Assembly: GCA_001695595.3 (NCBI GenBank)
Contig: MBPM02000009.1
Span: 372,001-436,000, forward strand
Origin: Plasmopara viticola
Taxonomy: Eukaryota; Oomycota; Peronosporomycetes; Peronosporales; Peronosporaceae
Direction: 5' to 3'
DNA length: 64,000 nucleotides
Shown here: piece by piece, positions 45,900 to 58,193 of the stretch
Position numbering within the stretch: position 1 is the stretch's first letter
Layout of the letters: every line of letters starts with the position of its first letter
Program-made: the position numbers and the translations under genes
Notes under the pieces: generated by a model
Seen by the model: the letters and a program-made list of their open reading frames with translations, nothing else
Databases searched by the model: none
What the model was told of the DNA's origin: nothing

Positions 45900-48800
45900 G
45901 GCAAAATTTCATAAATTTGTCTCATCCTGGCTAGCAACAAACAATCCTGATCGCACGTGTTACGCACACTACGCCTTACTTCCGCTAACGCTTCAATTCA
46001 TTTAAGGCAGAAAACAAACCTTGGATGAGGTATTGTACGCATGTGAGTAAGTACTTGCTTTTCTACCGTATCAGAGCCACTTTGTCTTGTTTTGTCCAAA
46101 CAAGATTATTGAAAAGACCATTTTTACTTTTATACATTTAGCCTTAACAGGATAAATGTACCTGCGTTTCCCAAAAACGTTTTCACACTAACTTTTGGCG
46201 GGGTTTTTATTAGGCATTCACCTCAACTACCGGTGTCATCGACGCAGATGTTTGCTATATATATATATTGCTATATACGCCTAAGCGTAGCGCTCTCGTA
46301 TATTAATTAAATTTCCATTTGGCATCGATCGCGTTGGTTCCTCGTACAACTAAATTTTGCACCCTCCCGCAGCCAAGCAGGTCTGCCAGCTGACTTAGTC
46401 CGTCTTGTATGAGCTGAGACAAATGAGCTTACAATTTCGTCATCACAGAATAATTTTGAGGTCAAGAGACTGGGCTTTAGATTGGTACGTGGACACCTGA
46501 GCTGTACTCAAAATACACAGTGTCAACGAGGACGTAACTGATCTCAAGACAATGCAGCATGGACAAGAGTCTACCAGTGGCATGTAAATCAGTAAGCGGT
46601 GCTTGTAGACCCCAGCAATAATCTCTGCATTAAGACAAGGTAGTATGAACAAGGCCCTCTCAATGCATATAGTAATTGAAAGCCAATGAATGGTGCTCGT
46701 AATAGAGAACTCGCTGCATGCTGTATGCGGCGTGGCTGTCTTCCAGCCGAAGTACTAATAGCAAGGTTATTCGTAAAATGACATACACAGCGCTTGTAGT
46801 GAGCCACGCTCGCTGCTTACCATGCCTTTGGCTGGTTGTAGGTCGAGAAGCCAAGAGCGCGGCATCGACCATATACGTGGATTAAATCGTATCCCACTGA
46901 GCAACGCTCATCAAGAAGAGCGCTTGTTATATGTTTGCGTAACGCAGTTGATAAAAGTCATATTAACACGGTCTTATCGGACTCGCGAAGAAAAATAAGT
47001 GTACATCTAGGTGGTATCTTTGGGTCAAGTGAGACGACTAATTTACTTCGACATATTAATCAGATGGGCAGATCTCTTAGTTGAGCGTCAATTTATACGC
47101 TGATGCACCGATGCGCAATCTTGACAGCACGAATGCGGCATGTAGCATCGGTTGAAACTGTTGATCTTGTCAAGGAGAAGACGGCAATACATAGCGCCCA
47201 TTGAGCAGCACTGAGCACCTCGTCTTGAACTGGTCATTAAAGCAGAAACGTGAGTACATGATGTTTGAGATCAGCCACATGCCTATATTAAAAGGGTTGG
47301 AACGGAGAAAAGCCTGGAAAGTAATTCTGAATCCTTTTATGAGCTAAACGAGATCTCCATGGCAGGCTCCGAGAGGACTTGTAAGGTAAACATCATAGCT
47401 GAGGCAGGACTCGTCTAACCTAATTTAAATATCGACTTCTCATCTCTGTTGAACAAGCGGTCTTAAAAGACATTAGAAAGCCACTAAACGCACGGAGTGA
47501 AAAATCGATCCTAAGTTAATTAACAGTATGAGCTTTATTTTTTGGGAAAGAAATACTAGGACGTGGTCTCATGAGACTCGGTCCCGGCTGTAGTGCATGA
47601 TAGAGGCGTTCAATAGCAAATCAACATTTATCCACGCGCCAGAATTCTGCGTAGCACATCCCTTTCCCTCCAAAAGAATAGTTGACGTCATTGTAGCATT
47701 TTTTCGCGCGGTGTTTAAGACGATAGTACATCGGAACAATATGTCCTTCATTTTACACCACCATTCCATGTCAGACTGCCGTATTCAATACGTTTATGGG
47801 ATATATATATATATATATATTAATTGAAGCGGCGTATCTTACTCACTCTTATAATCTAAATGTGGGTGTAGACGCTAACTCTTAGAAAGTATATGCTAAA
47901 AATCAAAATGGCTTAATGTACAAAGTACAGCGCACTCAGCTTAGGCCATGACAAAGGACTAATTGCGATGAAGTAAACTCTCATCCTTTTGAGAATTAGT
48001 TCGTTGGACTCAATTACCCGTGGTCAATGCAACCCTGTACTGCGCCACAGTCGCCTCAATTCATAAGGAAAAGCCACGCAGCTCTTCTTTTTTGCGGAGT
48101 ACAACTTCAAGAGAAACTATCAGCCAAGGGGGCAGAATGTTTTTGCTTGCGTTTTGTCGCATCGCCCGGGCTATGAACTAATTCTCGTCATGACCGTGAT
48201 CTCGTCTGTATCGAAGATTTTATGTGGCACGTATGCTCAAGATGATATAATAAAAGCTAGGGTGCAACCAACCAAAGCCTCGGACAGAAAATTGCTGACG
48301 CGTTAAAGCGCGAAATTATATTGGCCCTGGTCATAAGACTACAACGTCATTTACCACGTGCAATGATTTGTCATAATACAGATTTTTATTATTGTCAACT
48401 CTTCGACATAGCTTGTTGGCCATTTCGGCCAAGAAAAGGCGAATGTATCCACTGCCTGTGAGTCAAATTGTATAATAACACCTGTGCGCACTAATAGTGT
48501 ATGCGGATGAGTTAAGCCTTCGTCGAATCGGTCCGGATAAAAAGCTGGCTTGTCGGTACCACAACATAGCCAGCAATCCATTAGTATCGATTTCGCTCTC
48601 GGAATGCTGGACGATTTGGTAGGCAACACTATTTGTTGGCCGATTGAGTACTTGACCTTTGTTGGAAATGATCGACAGATTAAAACAAAAGCGCCGTTTC
48701 TCGGCCTAGCTTTAGTTCTTGCAGAAATGTGTCGTGGACCTAGACCTCTGTTTGTCGGTTTTTGAAATTGTGATCAAAGTTTTGTGGCACCAGGCTGAAC

Positions 48801-49450
48801 ATGTTAACGGAGGAACCGATGGTCAGACAGAGCATATTGATGTCAAAGACGCGTTACACAAAATATGCCCGGATATACCTAAGCGTTGTATCAGCGTTAG
48901 ACGTTCATGCCTTACCAGGCTACGCGCCGGCTCACGAGACCAATTCTCGTGCTTCAATAGTAAAGATCTATGACTCAAACTTTCAGTTGCAGTGCAGCGG
49001 AGGTATTGATTGACTACAAATTCCAACGTACCTTTTTTCGCTAAAAAAAGTGAGTAAAGGTCTCTGATCTTCATTCTGCTCTTGGAGAAAATACACAGTA
49101 CGCGAGTATCAGTCTTTTTCTCGCAAGCAAAGTTAAAATTCATAGCTATAAGTGTGAACTGAGCGTTTTTTAGGATAGTCGATACAAAGTCTACCTTACA
49201 ATCGCAATCTAATTCTTACTACTGCGCAAAACGTTTGGCAAACAATTGTCGACGATATAAGAAGAAACGTGACCGAGGTTGAGCTAGAGTGCGCTGTGTA
49301 TGGCGTAGGAGTTGTGTTTCCCGTGGAGATCACGCATGAAATAATATACTTTTAGAGATGGGGATTGAACCCTTTAAAATGCGTCAACCCACTTACTCCG
49401 CACGTTCACATGCAAACTTTTCTCCTTTATTCAATTGTCCACATCGGTCA
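45900..49450 (+). mobile_element. Decayed Ty3/gypsy retrotransposon, copy C
   Basis: Order and words parallel copies A and B. 48.13-48.26 kb reads VLSHRPGYELILVMTV, then CGTYAQDDI (post-RNase H tract), and 48.80-48.86 kb reads GGTDGQTEHI (integrase C-terminal motif). Stops and indels are frequent. An AT dinucleotide run lies at about 47800-47820. Confidence 0.7.
47800..47820. repeat. (AT)n microsatellite
   Basis: About ten AT units can be read directly inside gypsy copy C. Confidence 0.9.
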
Positions 49451-49559
49451 TAAGGCCATGTACCGCGTTATTTGTTGGCTCCGTTAGCTCATCAGTTCTT
49501 AGTACTACCTTCTTATTGATATTACAAATGTCATGTGACTTATGACACACAATGTGGAG

Positions 49560-50500
49560 AAACTACGAGCTAGTGTGACACCGTGCAGCTCCGTTACACC
49601 GTACTCGCTCATAGTTTGAGTGGCAGCAAAGCTGGTACATCGCTGAAGTGAGTTGGTGTCGACCTACTAAGTATTTAAATCGTAATCTAAGTTTACGGAC
49701 GCTGAGGACTTCGTCCAATGTTGTTTGCAGCCGTTATCTCTAGACTTCTTGAGACGTCGAGGTTTATTTTTAAGCAAAGATTAACGAGGGATTGAATCAC
49801 ACAAGAAGTGACTATTGGAACGCCCTCGCGGCACACATAGCAAATTAAGGGTACTGTGGTTTTAAATGGACAGGTAATCCCTTTTCAAAATTTTCTCCTC
49901 TTCTTCGTCGCACTTGTCACCAATAAAAATAGTAGATTTCTAATGGGAAAGTGACTTGCGTCGATGCATGGCGCGGGCAAGTTGCTTAACCCATTTTTAA
50001 ACTGAGTTGTTGATTCTGATCGCTAAGATTATTCCAAGAAGCTTTGGGCTGTCGCTTTTGACTTCACCCTTATCATCCTAGCCCCCCACCGCTAGTGAAA
50101 TCGACAACAAAACATTCCACGTCAGATCTTTTATATGAAAGTTGTCGAATGAAATCTTTCGCAAGCCCAAGGAGTCCTGCGACACGCCTTTTATCATCAG
50201 GGTCTCAATTTCGAAGCTGAAGCCGTTTTGTCAGTTTTGACGCCTGCTTTAGCTTTTCTGCAGCATAAGCAAGGGCGAATGTTTGCTATCATCATCGTTT
50301 GAAGGCGAACTTATCCGCTGATTACCAGTAAAAAAAATGATATGCAAACGGTCCCCATGTATGATTCTTTTTAGAGCCTTCTGAGTTCGCACAGTTCTTT
50401 GGCGGACGAGCCACTTCTGGCTCGCCAATCCAAGCGCATGCGCAGCCTTTGTTGTAGATACAGCCATAGATAGGAGGCTGCTTTTAAATGTAAAGTCTTT
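49560..50500 (+). repeat. Block following gypsy pol, copy C (3' part)
   Basis: It shares ACGAGCTAGTGTGACA with 61.65 kb, the TTCACCCTTATCATCCT word with 19.5 kb, and TTTGGCGGACGAGCCACTTC with 33.77 kb. A 72-codon minus frame at 50249-50467 lies here but has no family match. Confidence 0.55.
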
Positions 50501-50668
50501 GCTACTAGTGCTTACGGGGCTAACTTGTCATCTCAAGATTACTTGCCCAACTCCTGGTTTGTCGTCTGTATGATTAAACCAAGAAATCAAAAATTATAGA
50601 TTACACCTAACCTACTGCTTTTGTATGTAATCCATTTTGAAGAAGGAAAGTTGTAACAGGAACATCAA

Positions 50669-50977
50669 TGTAATGTAATGTATTACGTTATCGCGTTGCC
50701 AAGTTACGCACGTGCTAGGCTAGTCCACGGCATAGAGTGGTCTCCGCATACGTCGGGTCTCGTTCGGCGGGCAGTGCATCCAGCACCGAGGTCGTGAGGG
50801 TCTTCCATTTCTTTCGGTCTTGTGCAAGGGTACGAAGCGCTTCGAGGTCTTGTGCTGTCCGGAGTCGAAAGCCAGAGCCACAGGAAACAAGGTCGTGGTC
50901 GAGTGTTAAGGGGAGCGTGGTGCGGGGACGTCCGCGCCATTTTGCTGGGGTGGAGAAGAAGTAGGCACGCATCTGGA
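50669..50977 (-). mobile_element. 5'-truncated LINE copy
   Basis: Only the LINE 3' end is present. It starts in the segment corresponding to 35.29 kb of the longer copy and continues to the TTACA-type tail. Target-site duplications AGGAACATCAA lie at 50658-50668 and 50978-50988. 5' truncation with a tail and duplications is the usual result of target-primed reverse transcription. Unlike the three short elements it has no internal deletion. Confidence 0.9.
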
Positions 50978-51089
50978 AGGAACATCAAGAGGAGCGTTAA
51001 AAGAAAGGTAGGGTCCTAATCGATATTGATACCGGTTTGCAATATACACAATTTATGTCAAATTTGGTAGAGTTCCTGTCTTCAAGGAC

Positions 51090-51795
51090 TAATAGTAGGA
51101 CCAGAAAGAAAAGCTCTGTAAAAATGACTGCTCGAAAATTGATCAGGAGGATCAAACATTCCTTTACGCCTCTTCTGTGCAAGGTGCAGTATGACCCCGT
51201 CACAAAGCTGCTTCTATGCTTTCTGTACATCGAGCAGCGATGAACGATGCTGAGTCGCAATCTGCAAGATATACGTTTGCGATGTAGTCCATGTCTTTCA
51301 TTGACTTTACACACAGCTACTATAACTAAATTGGTAGCCCGGATAGGCCAACTATTGGAATCTTAAGAGTGAGCTTCACTCACATTGTGCAAAAGCGTCG
51401 TCTTCACGATCAAGGAACCAAGCCCGGATAGTGGGTGCAGCTGCTCAGTCGTTTAAAGATGATGCTTTAAAGTTTCTGATTTGTTTGTTTATCATGGAGA
51501 AATTCTAGGCAAATTGTAAGCCCTTTTCCACCAAAACCCTTTATATCAACTTTCGATAAAACTCCTGGTACCGAACCGTATGTGAAGGTCGGTTGACGCA
51601 AAATCAAAGCTTGTGCTGCAATCACCAAGCCTGGCATGACCTTGTTCTTTGCACCCGTTTCTGCATGCTTAAAGAGTGATGCTGACGCCGTCAGTGACGT
51701 CTGTTGTCTGTTTATCGCTCTGGCTATAGAGCGAAAAATAGAATTCATGGCTTCACCAGAGCTGAGCTGCCCACTTTACTGGTCGTCCGACTAAA
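51090..51795 (+). repeat. Shared upstream tract of effector E3
   Basis: Matches to the E2 upstream tract are GACCCCGTCACAAAG and CTGTACATCGAGCAGCGATG. GGGTGCAGCTGC at 51.43 kb matches 34.41 kb. GCTCTGGCTATAGAGCGAAA at 51.72 kb matches 26.53 and 34.9 kb. Confidence 0.6.
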
Positions 51796-51813
51796 ATTCA
51801 TTCTGGAAATTCC
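51796..51813 (+). promoter_or_regulatory. Initiator-type core promoter of E3
   Basis: ATTCATTCTGGAAATTCC ends one base before the ATG and lines up with the initiator in E1 and E4. The first two bases differ from the GC seen in the other copies. Confidence 0.45.
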
Positions 51814-51814
51814 A

Positions 51815-53884
51815 ATGCTCCACCCATTGTATCACTTATCGTGTGCTTGCATTGTTTTATGGATATGGAATCTACTAGGCTCCGAGTTTTTCATGATAAA
51901 AGCATTGGCTGCAGAAACTCCGACCAATCGACACGTGAGGATGCGCACAAAGGAACTGTTGAGTCAAGACCGTCAACCCAATGAGGAGAGAACGCCGGCT
52001 ACGACTTCTACTGGCTTAGTACAGGAGCTCGCAACTCTCGAGACGGTCGAGGCTATTGCAAAAGAGGTCGCACCTTTCAAGGCTGTTGATGCACTCGCAA
52101 AAGAGGTTGCATATCCAACAGCTGTCGATGCATTAGCGAAGGAGGTTAAAACTTCACCGGCTATCAATGCGCTTGCGAAAAAGCTCGTGACTTCACCGAC
52201 TGTCGATGCATTCGGAAAGGAGCTCGTGACGGCATTGACTGTCGATGCGCTTGCGAAAAAGCTTGTAACTTCACCGGATGTCAATGCACTTGTGAAAAAT
52301 CGCTTGGGTTCACTGACTGTCGATGCACTCGTACAAAAGCTCTCGACTTCACTGACTGTCGATACACTCGCGAAAGAGGTCGAGACTTCACTGACTGTCG
52401 ATACCTATGCGAAGGAGCTCGTGACTTTACGGACTGTCGATACTTATGCGAAGGAACTCGTGACTTCCCCAACTGTCAAAGCACTTGCGAAGGAGCTCGA
52501 GATTTCACTGACTGTCGATGCACTTGCGAGTGCGCTTAAATCTTCACTGACTGTCGATGCATTTGCGAAAGAGCTTGTGACATCACCGACTGTGGAAGCG
52601 CTTGCGGCGGAGCTCAAGACTTCTCCGACTGTCGATGCCTTTGCAAAGAAATTTGTGACTTTACCAACTGTCAATGCACTCGGAAAGGAGCTCGTGACTT
52701 CACCGACTGTCAATGCACTTGGGCAAATGCTCGAGTTTTTACCGACTGTCGATGCACTTGCAAAGAAGCTCTCGCATTCACTCACTGTCAATTCACTTGC
52801 AAAGGAGCTTGTGACTTCGCCTTCTGTTGATGCACTTGTGAAGGAGCTCGGGACCTCACCGAATGTCGATGCACTTGCGAAGGAGCTCGGAAATTCACTG
52901 ACTGTCAAAGCACTTGCGAAGGAGCTCGGGACTTCATTGACCGTCAAAGCACTGAGGAAGGAGCTCGTAAATGCACCAAATGTCGATGCACTTGTGATGA
53001 AGGCCGAGACTTTACTGCCTGTCGAAGCACTTGCGGAAGAACTCGTAACTTTACCGACTGTCGATGCGCTTGCGAAAAAACTCGTGACCTCTCTCACTAC
53101 TGATCTACTACTTGCAAAGGAGCTCGAGACTTTACCGACTGTCGAAGCCTCTGCAAAACAGCTCGTAATTTCACTGACTGTCTCTGCACTGACGAGGGAG
53201 CTCGAAAGTTCACTGTCCCCCGAAGCCCTTGCAAAAAAGCTCGGATCTTCAGAAGCTGTCAAGGAACTTGCGAAGGTGCTCGTGACTTCACCGACTGTCG
53301 AAAAAGTTGCACAGGAGCTCGCGACTTTGCTAACTGTCAATGTACTTGCAAAAAAGGGCGGGCCTTTACCGGCGGTCGCTGAACATGCGATATCCCTCGC
53401 CACCCGATCGAAAGATGATGTAGTCAGTCTTTTGGATAAAGCTGCGCTACTTTTAGAGGACGACTCTTCTGCGGCTACCCTTTTACGGTTCACAATCGAC
53501 AAGCCAACCGCTATAAAGTACCTTTTCAAGTTTTACAAGGTTGACTATAATGAGCCCAACTTCTTGGAGAGCGAATCATTCAAGAGGTGGTATGACGTCA
53601 TCCACAATGCGTACAAAGATAGTAAAGAAGCTGATAAAGCTCTTTTCGCCGAACTAGACCTCGAAAGGTTGGTGTCCATCCTCGCGGACGAGCGGACGCC
53701 TCCGGAAACTCGCATGCGATTTGAGACCAAGCTGCTCCACGTATTGCTTGACCCTGCTGATAAAGATTATATGGACAAGATATACGTGTGGCTCGCCTCA
53801 GAGCCGGAAAAGGCAACGGTGAAGGCTGATCGCATTGTCAAGGCAATGATGGCCATAATTTCGCAAACGAATGAAAGTGCCTGA
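51815..53884 (+). CDS. RxLR-variant secreted effector-like protein with 35 thirteen-residue repeats (E3)
   Basis: ATG 51815 gives 689 residues. The signal peptide is 1-32 (core CIVLWIWNLLGSEF, likely cut after IKALA). RHVR stands at 39-42 and EER at 57-59. Residues 72-527 are exactly 35 repeat units: 34 of 13 residues and one of 14 (unit 28). Residues 528-689 form the C-terminal domain, with ESESFKRWYDVI and KDYMDKIYVWL as likely W- and Y-type helix motifs of a WY/LWY-like fold. No introns or frame breaks. A longer in-frame opening from 51704 has no ATG before 51815, and the chosen Met aligns with E1 and E4. The repeat looks like a short capped helix (Ser-Pro turn then TVDALAKEL), so a helical solenoid is possible. 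Function and target are unknown; secretion and host entry are inferred. Confidence 0.88.
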   Translation: MLHPLYHLSCACIVLWIWNLLGSEFFMIKALAAETPTNRHVRMRTKELLSQDRQPNEERTPATTSTGLVQELATLETVEAIAKEVAPFKAVDALAKEVAYPTAVDALAKEVKTSPAINALAKKLVTSPTVDAFGKELVTALTVDALAKKLVTSPDVNALVKNRLGSLTVDALVQKLSTSLTVDTLAKEVETSLTVDTYAKELVTLRTVDTYAKELVTSPTVKALAKELEISLTVDALASALKSSLTVDAFAKELVTSPTVEALAAELKTSPTVDAFAKKFVTLPTVNALGKELVTSPTVNALGQMLEFLPTVDALAKKLSHSLTVNSLAKELVTSPSVDALVKELGTSPNVDALAKELGNSLTVKALAKELGTSLTVKALRKELVNAPNVDALVMKAETLLPVEALAEELVTLPTVDALAKKLVTSLTTDLLLAKELETLPTVEASAKQLVISLTVSALTRELESSLSPEALAKKLGSSEAVKELAKVLVTSPTVEKVAQELATLLTVNVLAKKGGPLPAVAEHAISLATRSKDDVVSLLDKAALLLEDDSSAATLLRFTIDKPTAIKYLFKFYKVDYNEPNFLESESFKRWYDVIHNAYKDSKEADKALFAELDLERLVSILADERTPPETRMRFETKLLHVLLDPADKDYMDKIYVWLASEPEKATVKADRIVKAMMAIISQTNESA
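52028..53395 (+). repeat. 39-bp tandem repeat array in E3 (35 units)
   Basis: The array encodes units such as LVTSPTVDAFGKE, LVTALTVDALAKK and LSTSLTVDTLAKE. Spacing is strictly 39 bp apart from one 42-bp unit, which is tighter than in E1. Confidence 0.95.
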
Positions 53885-56790
53885 CATTGCTGATACAAAG
53901 GTCGTGCCGGCGGGGTTGAGTAAAACTAGTCGACACTGAATGGATGCTCATTTGAAACACAAATAGTAGTTCATTTAACTCTTATTTGTGTTAGTTAAGC
54001 TTTAATGACATCACTACCGATTATTGCGTGATAAGAACATATATGACTCATGCTTTACTTGGTCGATATATATTAAAAGAGGCGGTTGGGTTCGTGGTTA
54101 GGGTGTTCCTTATCCCTAAGTCACCTACTTGGCTTTTGATTGGCTGCAGTGACCTCTTTAATCAAAACATGTTCCGAACTTAGTTAATACGTGGCTTACC
54201 TAACTAATAACATGTCAAATAAATACAAAAAAACAATAAACTGACGAGGAAAGTTATCGAGGTGAACAGCAATTAGGGTATATAGATATTCTCTTTTATC
54301 AAAAGACCACCAAAGACGTCGACGTACGCGTACATTTTGAGTAAGGCCCAGCAGTTTCGTTGTGCAGATTCGTTGCTGTATCCTTAGATAAATCCTCGTT
54401 CGCCATGTTTGGGTTCTGTTGTTGCGCGAACTCTAGCCACTTAGGCGCCAATCCTCTATAACTGCGTTTGCTCTCTTTTTTAGGTTGCAACTCTTTGAAC
54501 TTTTACCTCGTCTTGTGAAACGTATTGTTATAAGTGCCCCACTTCATATGGATGATAGCGAGGATAATGATTAAGTCGATTCAAGCTGCTGCTCTGAGGC
54601 GCAATTCTACACATAGAACAAATGGTATTAGAATAGAGGTACTTTTGTAGATAGCTTAATCTTTTGCGCAGGACATGATCATGGGCAACCTTTTCTCGAT
54701 CAATTAGCGCACCTGTACTAAACATATTTCGTGCGCAGCGAATTGTCAAAATATATAGCCGGTGGCGATACTTGTTTGCATCTTTAGCTCGGGTTGTGCG
54801 TTTGTAGCGCCCTACAAAGCGACATCCAGATCTACTGCAAGCAATCAGTCCGACTTTGAAGTAATCTAAAGTACACATTGTTAGCAAAGAAGTCGACCAC
54901 CAATCGGCAGAGAAGCTTTTAAGTATAGGCCACACACTCGTCCTTGCTTCGGTCAAAAAGTAAAAAAGGAGATTTTTTATGACGTTCTATAGGCACAGCG
55001 CTGCTTTGAGCTGATATACCACAGCTCTGCCCTCACCAAAGTAAAGTTTGGTTTCTTGTGGATTTTGGTCGCGGGAAAATTTTTGAGGCAAATTTAAATA
55101 GGGAGCCACATTTATGCGCTCAGTTTTTGGGTTTGAGCGCTCACCTTGTTAGTACAGCTGGCCTTCGATTGGCTGCAGTGACTTTTAATTAAAAACGTGG
55201 CTGTAATGTTGTAACCACCAACCATCAGAAGCAAAGATTCTCTCGATTATACTCGTGTTTCGCAGACACACCAGTCTAACTTTTGCATACTTTGCACGTA
55301 ATTTTATCATTTACAGCTATCTACTCCAGAATGAAGCCTTTAAAGGACGCATATCTCCCCCTATGCAGGCCGCTCGTGAAGTGATAGACATTTTGACGCA
55401 CGCACAAGGATTTGTTTTGAACACTAAAACAACGCGCCGAGTGGGTAACCGTAAGCAAATGACGATGTCAAGGTTTTGCGTCATGGTCTAGAAATATTGC
55501 GGTAGCCATATATGCATTAGGACACATAAACCATAAGTGTCTCGTGTATATTTGTTTCTCTTTCCAGGAAGTGATTTCGAGTCATTTTTACAAATTATAG
55601 GTGGTGTAAGATGTACACAGCTAGAAGTGGTACCACTATAAAAGGTGAAAGCTAGCCGTTGTCATGTCATTATTAGGAAGTATTGAGTGCAGACTTGTAG
55701 CCAGCGCTTAAGGTGATCTCGCTATCCTCGGACGTTGCTTGAAGCGTGAACTTTATCGAAGTGCTGGCATTAAATCACCGTTCTAATCGACCTTCAATTA
55801 AGCACGAAAGTCTGCGGAACCAACAGCCTGGCTCTTTGAGCTGCGCGTACGTGTTCATCGAGACTGATGCCCTCATGTCATATGCACCCATAGCTCTCGA
55901 CGCAGACTATCAAGCGACTCACCGGGCACGATCCACATCGTGCTCTTGCAATTCATTAAACTTATTGTTTATGAGCTTTGACTCATTGCACACAAGCGTC
56001 CGATCGAGCACGGATTGCGTAAAATGCTCAGTAAAATTTATGAACAGTCGATGTGTGACGCACGGACGTGCGATAGTACGGCTCAGGTTAGCATTGCACA
56101 ATCAGGTTACTGACTTTGTAACTCTTCAGACTCACGAGTAGGGCAAGGCCTTTGTCAAGAGAAGCATTTGCACTTTACACCATACAATACAGAGGTCATA
56201 GTCGACCATGCGGCATATAATTTGCTCATTATGATTGAAGGGCGATCGGCGTGCGCGGCGTGAGTGTGCTCTAAGAGCGACCAGATTATCATTCAATGGC
56301 ATAGCGTACTTACACTGAGATTTCTTGTGGTATCCGAACATTGTAAGCTTGGCTAGTATCTTATAAGCGTAATCGGGTTTAGATCCCGACAATACACTAG
56401 GTGCAGTCAAGGAAGTCAGTTGATCCAATCCACGTTTTGTAAAGGGCTAGGAGGCTCATGTGCGAGCTACTAAGAAGCGGCACAAAGCACAATCATGATG
56501 TATGTAAGACTGAAGGTTTACATTGAAAGTCTTGACTTGTAAGGACTCAGAAGCTCCAAATTGTTGAAAGAAGAGATTTTGACAGGATTGTACAAACCGA
56601 GGATGTGTGGAATATGTTTGAAAAGCTAGTATTGAGATTCCAACGTCAAATCAGCACATAATTTATTTATTGAACCATTTGCATAGTAGTACGAATCACT
56701 CTGCAAAATAGTAAGTGCACGCTTTTTGCTCTAAAGGTTTTTAAGATAGTAATTGCGAAATAGTACCTCACACAAAAGAAGTTTATCCTC
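53885..56790. repeat. E3 3' flank, dispersed fragment and block S copy 4
   Basis: 53.93-54.07 kb matches the E1 and E2 3' flanks (GACATCAC, TATGACTCATGCTTTACTTG, TCGATAT). 54.30-54.49 kb is a direct copy of the 24.3-kb fragment. 55.85-56.60 kb matches block S (CCCTCATGTCATATGCACCC, the CGGCTCAGGTTAGC word, CTTGACTTGTAAGGACTCAG). ATTGGCTGCAGTGAC followed by a TTAAT/AAAAC tract occurs twice, at about 54.14 and 55.16 kb. No gene is supported. Confidence 0.5.
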
Positions 56791-56811
56791 AAACTTTAGT
56801 ACATTTAATAT

Positions 56812-56918
56812 GGGAGCGCCTATAGCTACACCCCCCCCTGCCTAGAGCTACATCCCCTCTTTATACTGACCAAACAAAGTACAGCTTCATATCTTCAGCC
56901 CCTGCTTTTTCACAAATA
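56812..56918 (+). repeat. Left terminal inverted repeat
   Basis: Begins GGGAGCGCCTATAGCTACAC. It contains an extra ~20-bp C-rich segment absent from the right arm. Confidence 0.85.
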
Positions 56919-57005
56919 CCGGAAAAGTTATGCAACTATTGGGATGTTTATAGATTACTTTTTTGTATGTTTACATTATGCTGCAACTTCTTATCCGAGA
57001 AAGTG

Positions 57006-58010
57006 ATGCCTTTGAGACCCGGCTCTCTCCTATTGCAAACGGTTCCACGGGCTTCGCTAGATGTTCGTCGTGGAAGTATTGTCGAGATATCGATTCCACT
57101 ACCCTTTATCGCAGAGCAGCAGGGCAATGATCCGCACGAGTGTCTATTGTGGCAATTTTTTAATCCACGAGTACGATGTTGGTTTCCAACTGTTGAAAAA
57201 TGAGGCAGTATTTCAAGATTTGGGTCGATATAGAGTGAGTGAAAAAGACGAAAACGAATCTAACGTTAATGATCCATTAACGTCACATCATGCACATTCG
57301 CTTGACGCGCTGGAGCCGACGATGGAAGGCAAACTTGACAGCTTGAGACCTGATAGCGTCTACACTTTGCGCTGGGATAATGTGCATTCATTGATGCGTC
57401 ATAAGCAGGTGCAATATCGATATCTCTTCACATCCAGTCGCGTGGTTGCTGCTGCAGAGTTGGCGGTACAGGAGTCGCAATTGCATTTACAGCAAAGAGC
57501 AAAACAAGCTGCGGCTGGGCTACCATTACTGCACTTGGCAAAAAAACTTGAGCAAGAACAAGCTCTAAGTGATGGGAAGAGGAATGAGCAACATGGAAAA
57601 CTTGTTGCGAAATTGGAGCAAACAGTGATAAATCTCGTATTCATCTTCATGACAAAAACCTGACAGTCCATTGCATGAAGGAGCTATCCGACCGTTCATT
57701 ATTGCATTCGAAAACGTCTTGTGCAATGGAATTGAGGTAAGAAAAAGGTGAATGCACAGTAATTAATGGTTTGCTCTTGTTTGATAAGTTTATTACTATA
57801 AAGGAAAGATATCTCGATAATTGGCCAGAAGCACCATTTTACGAGTTTTTGCTCGAAACGCAACACGTGTTACGTGACGATTTGGAAATTGTATTGGAAA
57901 TACAGCAGGAGAGTCTCCGCCAAGTTTGCGATATCTAGGATGGAACAAGTCACGAGCTTTCTATTGCTAGCGCTAAACAAAGAGCTTCTCCAACGCGCGT
58001 CCGAGGTACA
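57006..58010 (+). pseudogene. Captured host gene fragment, GOLD-like domain plus coiled coil
   Basis: From ATG 57006 the first frame reads MPLRPGSLLLQTVPRASLDV, RRGSIVEISIPLPF and HECLLWQFF. One extra base near 57165 shifts the frame, after which it continues EYDVGFQLLKNE and, after an insert, DSVYTLRWDNVHSLMRHKQV. WQFF..YDVGF..YTLRWDN..S is the GOLD-domain beta-sandwich pattern of trafficking and lipid-transfer proteins. A Gln/Leu-rich coiled coil follows (57.43-57.63 kb). Frame is lost again near 57.65 kb. A further exon reads RPFIIAFENVLCNGIE, a GT-AG intron follows (57737-57803), then RYLDNWPEAPFYEFLLETQ, a stop at 57936, and an exon-like end before GTACAA near 58.01 kb. Two frame breaks and a stop make it a pseudogene. 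Retained introns show DNA-level capture. Confidence 0.6.
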
Positions 58011-58193
58011 ATCGCCATTATAAAGTGTATTGTTTTATGAGATTTATCATGTGATAGAATTTAAGCACAGACTAATAATTAATAATTACTACGAGACAAA
58101 AGCTCTTTGAGGTTCGACATAGTGGTTACGTGGTAAAGCAATGACAAAAAATCCGAGGAATTGGTTTGGCAGGAATATCTGCCGGCGCTTATA

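Noticed and set aside
51973..53529. Long minus-strand frames of 103 and 361 codons opposite E3 (and similar ones opposite E1 and E2)
   Set aside because: They are produced by the 39-bp repeat, whose complement happens to lack stops; no start context or domain.
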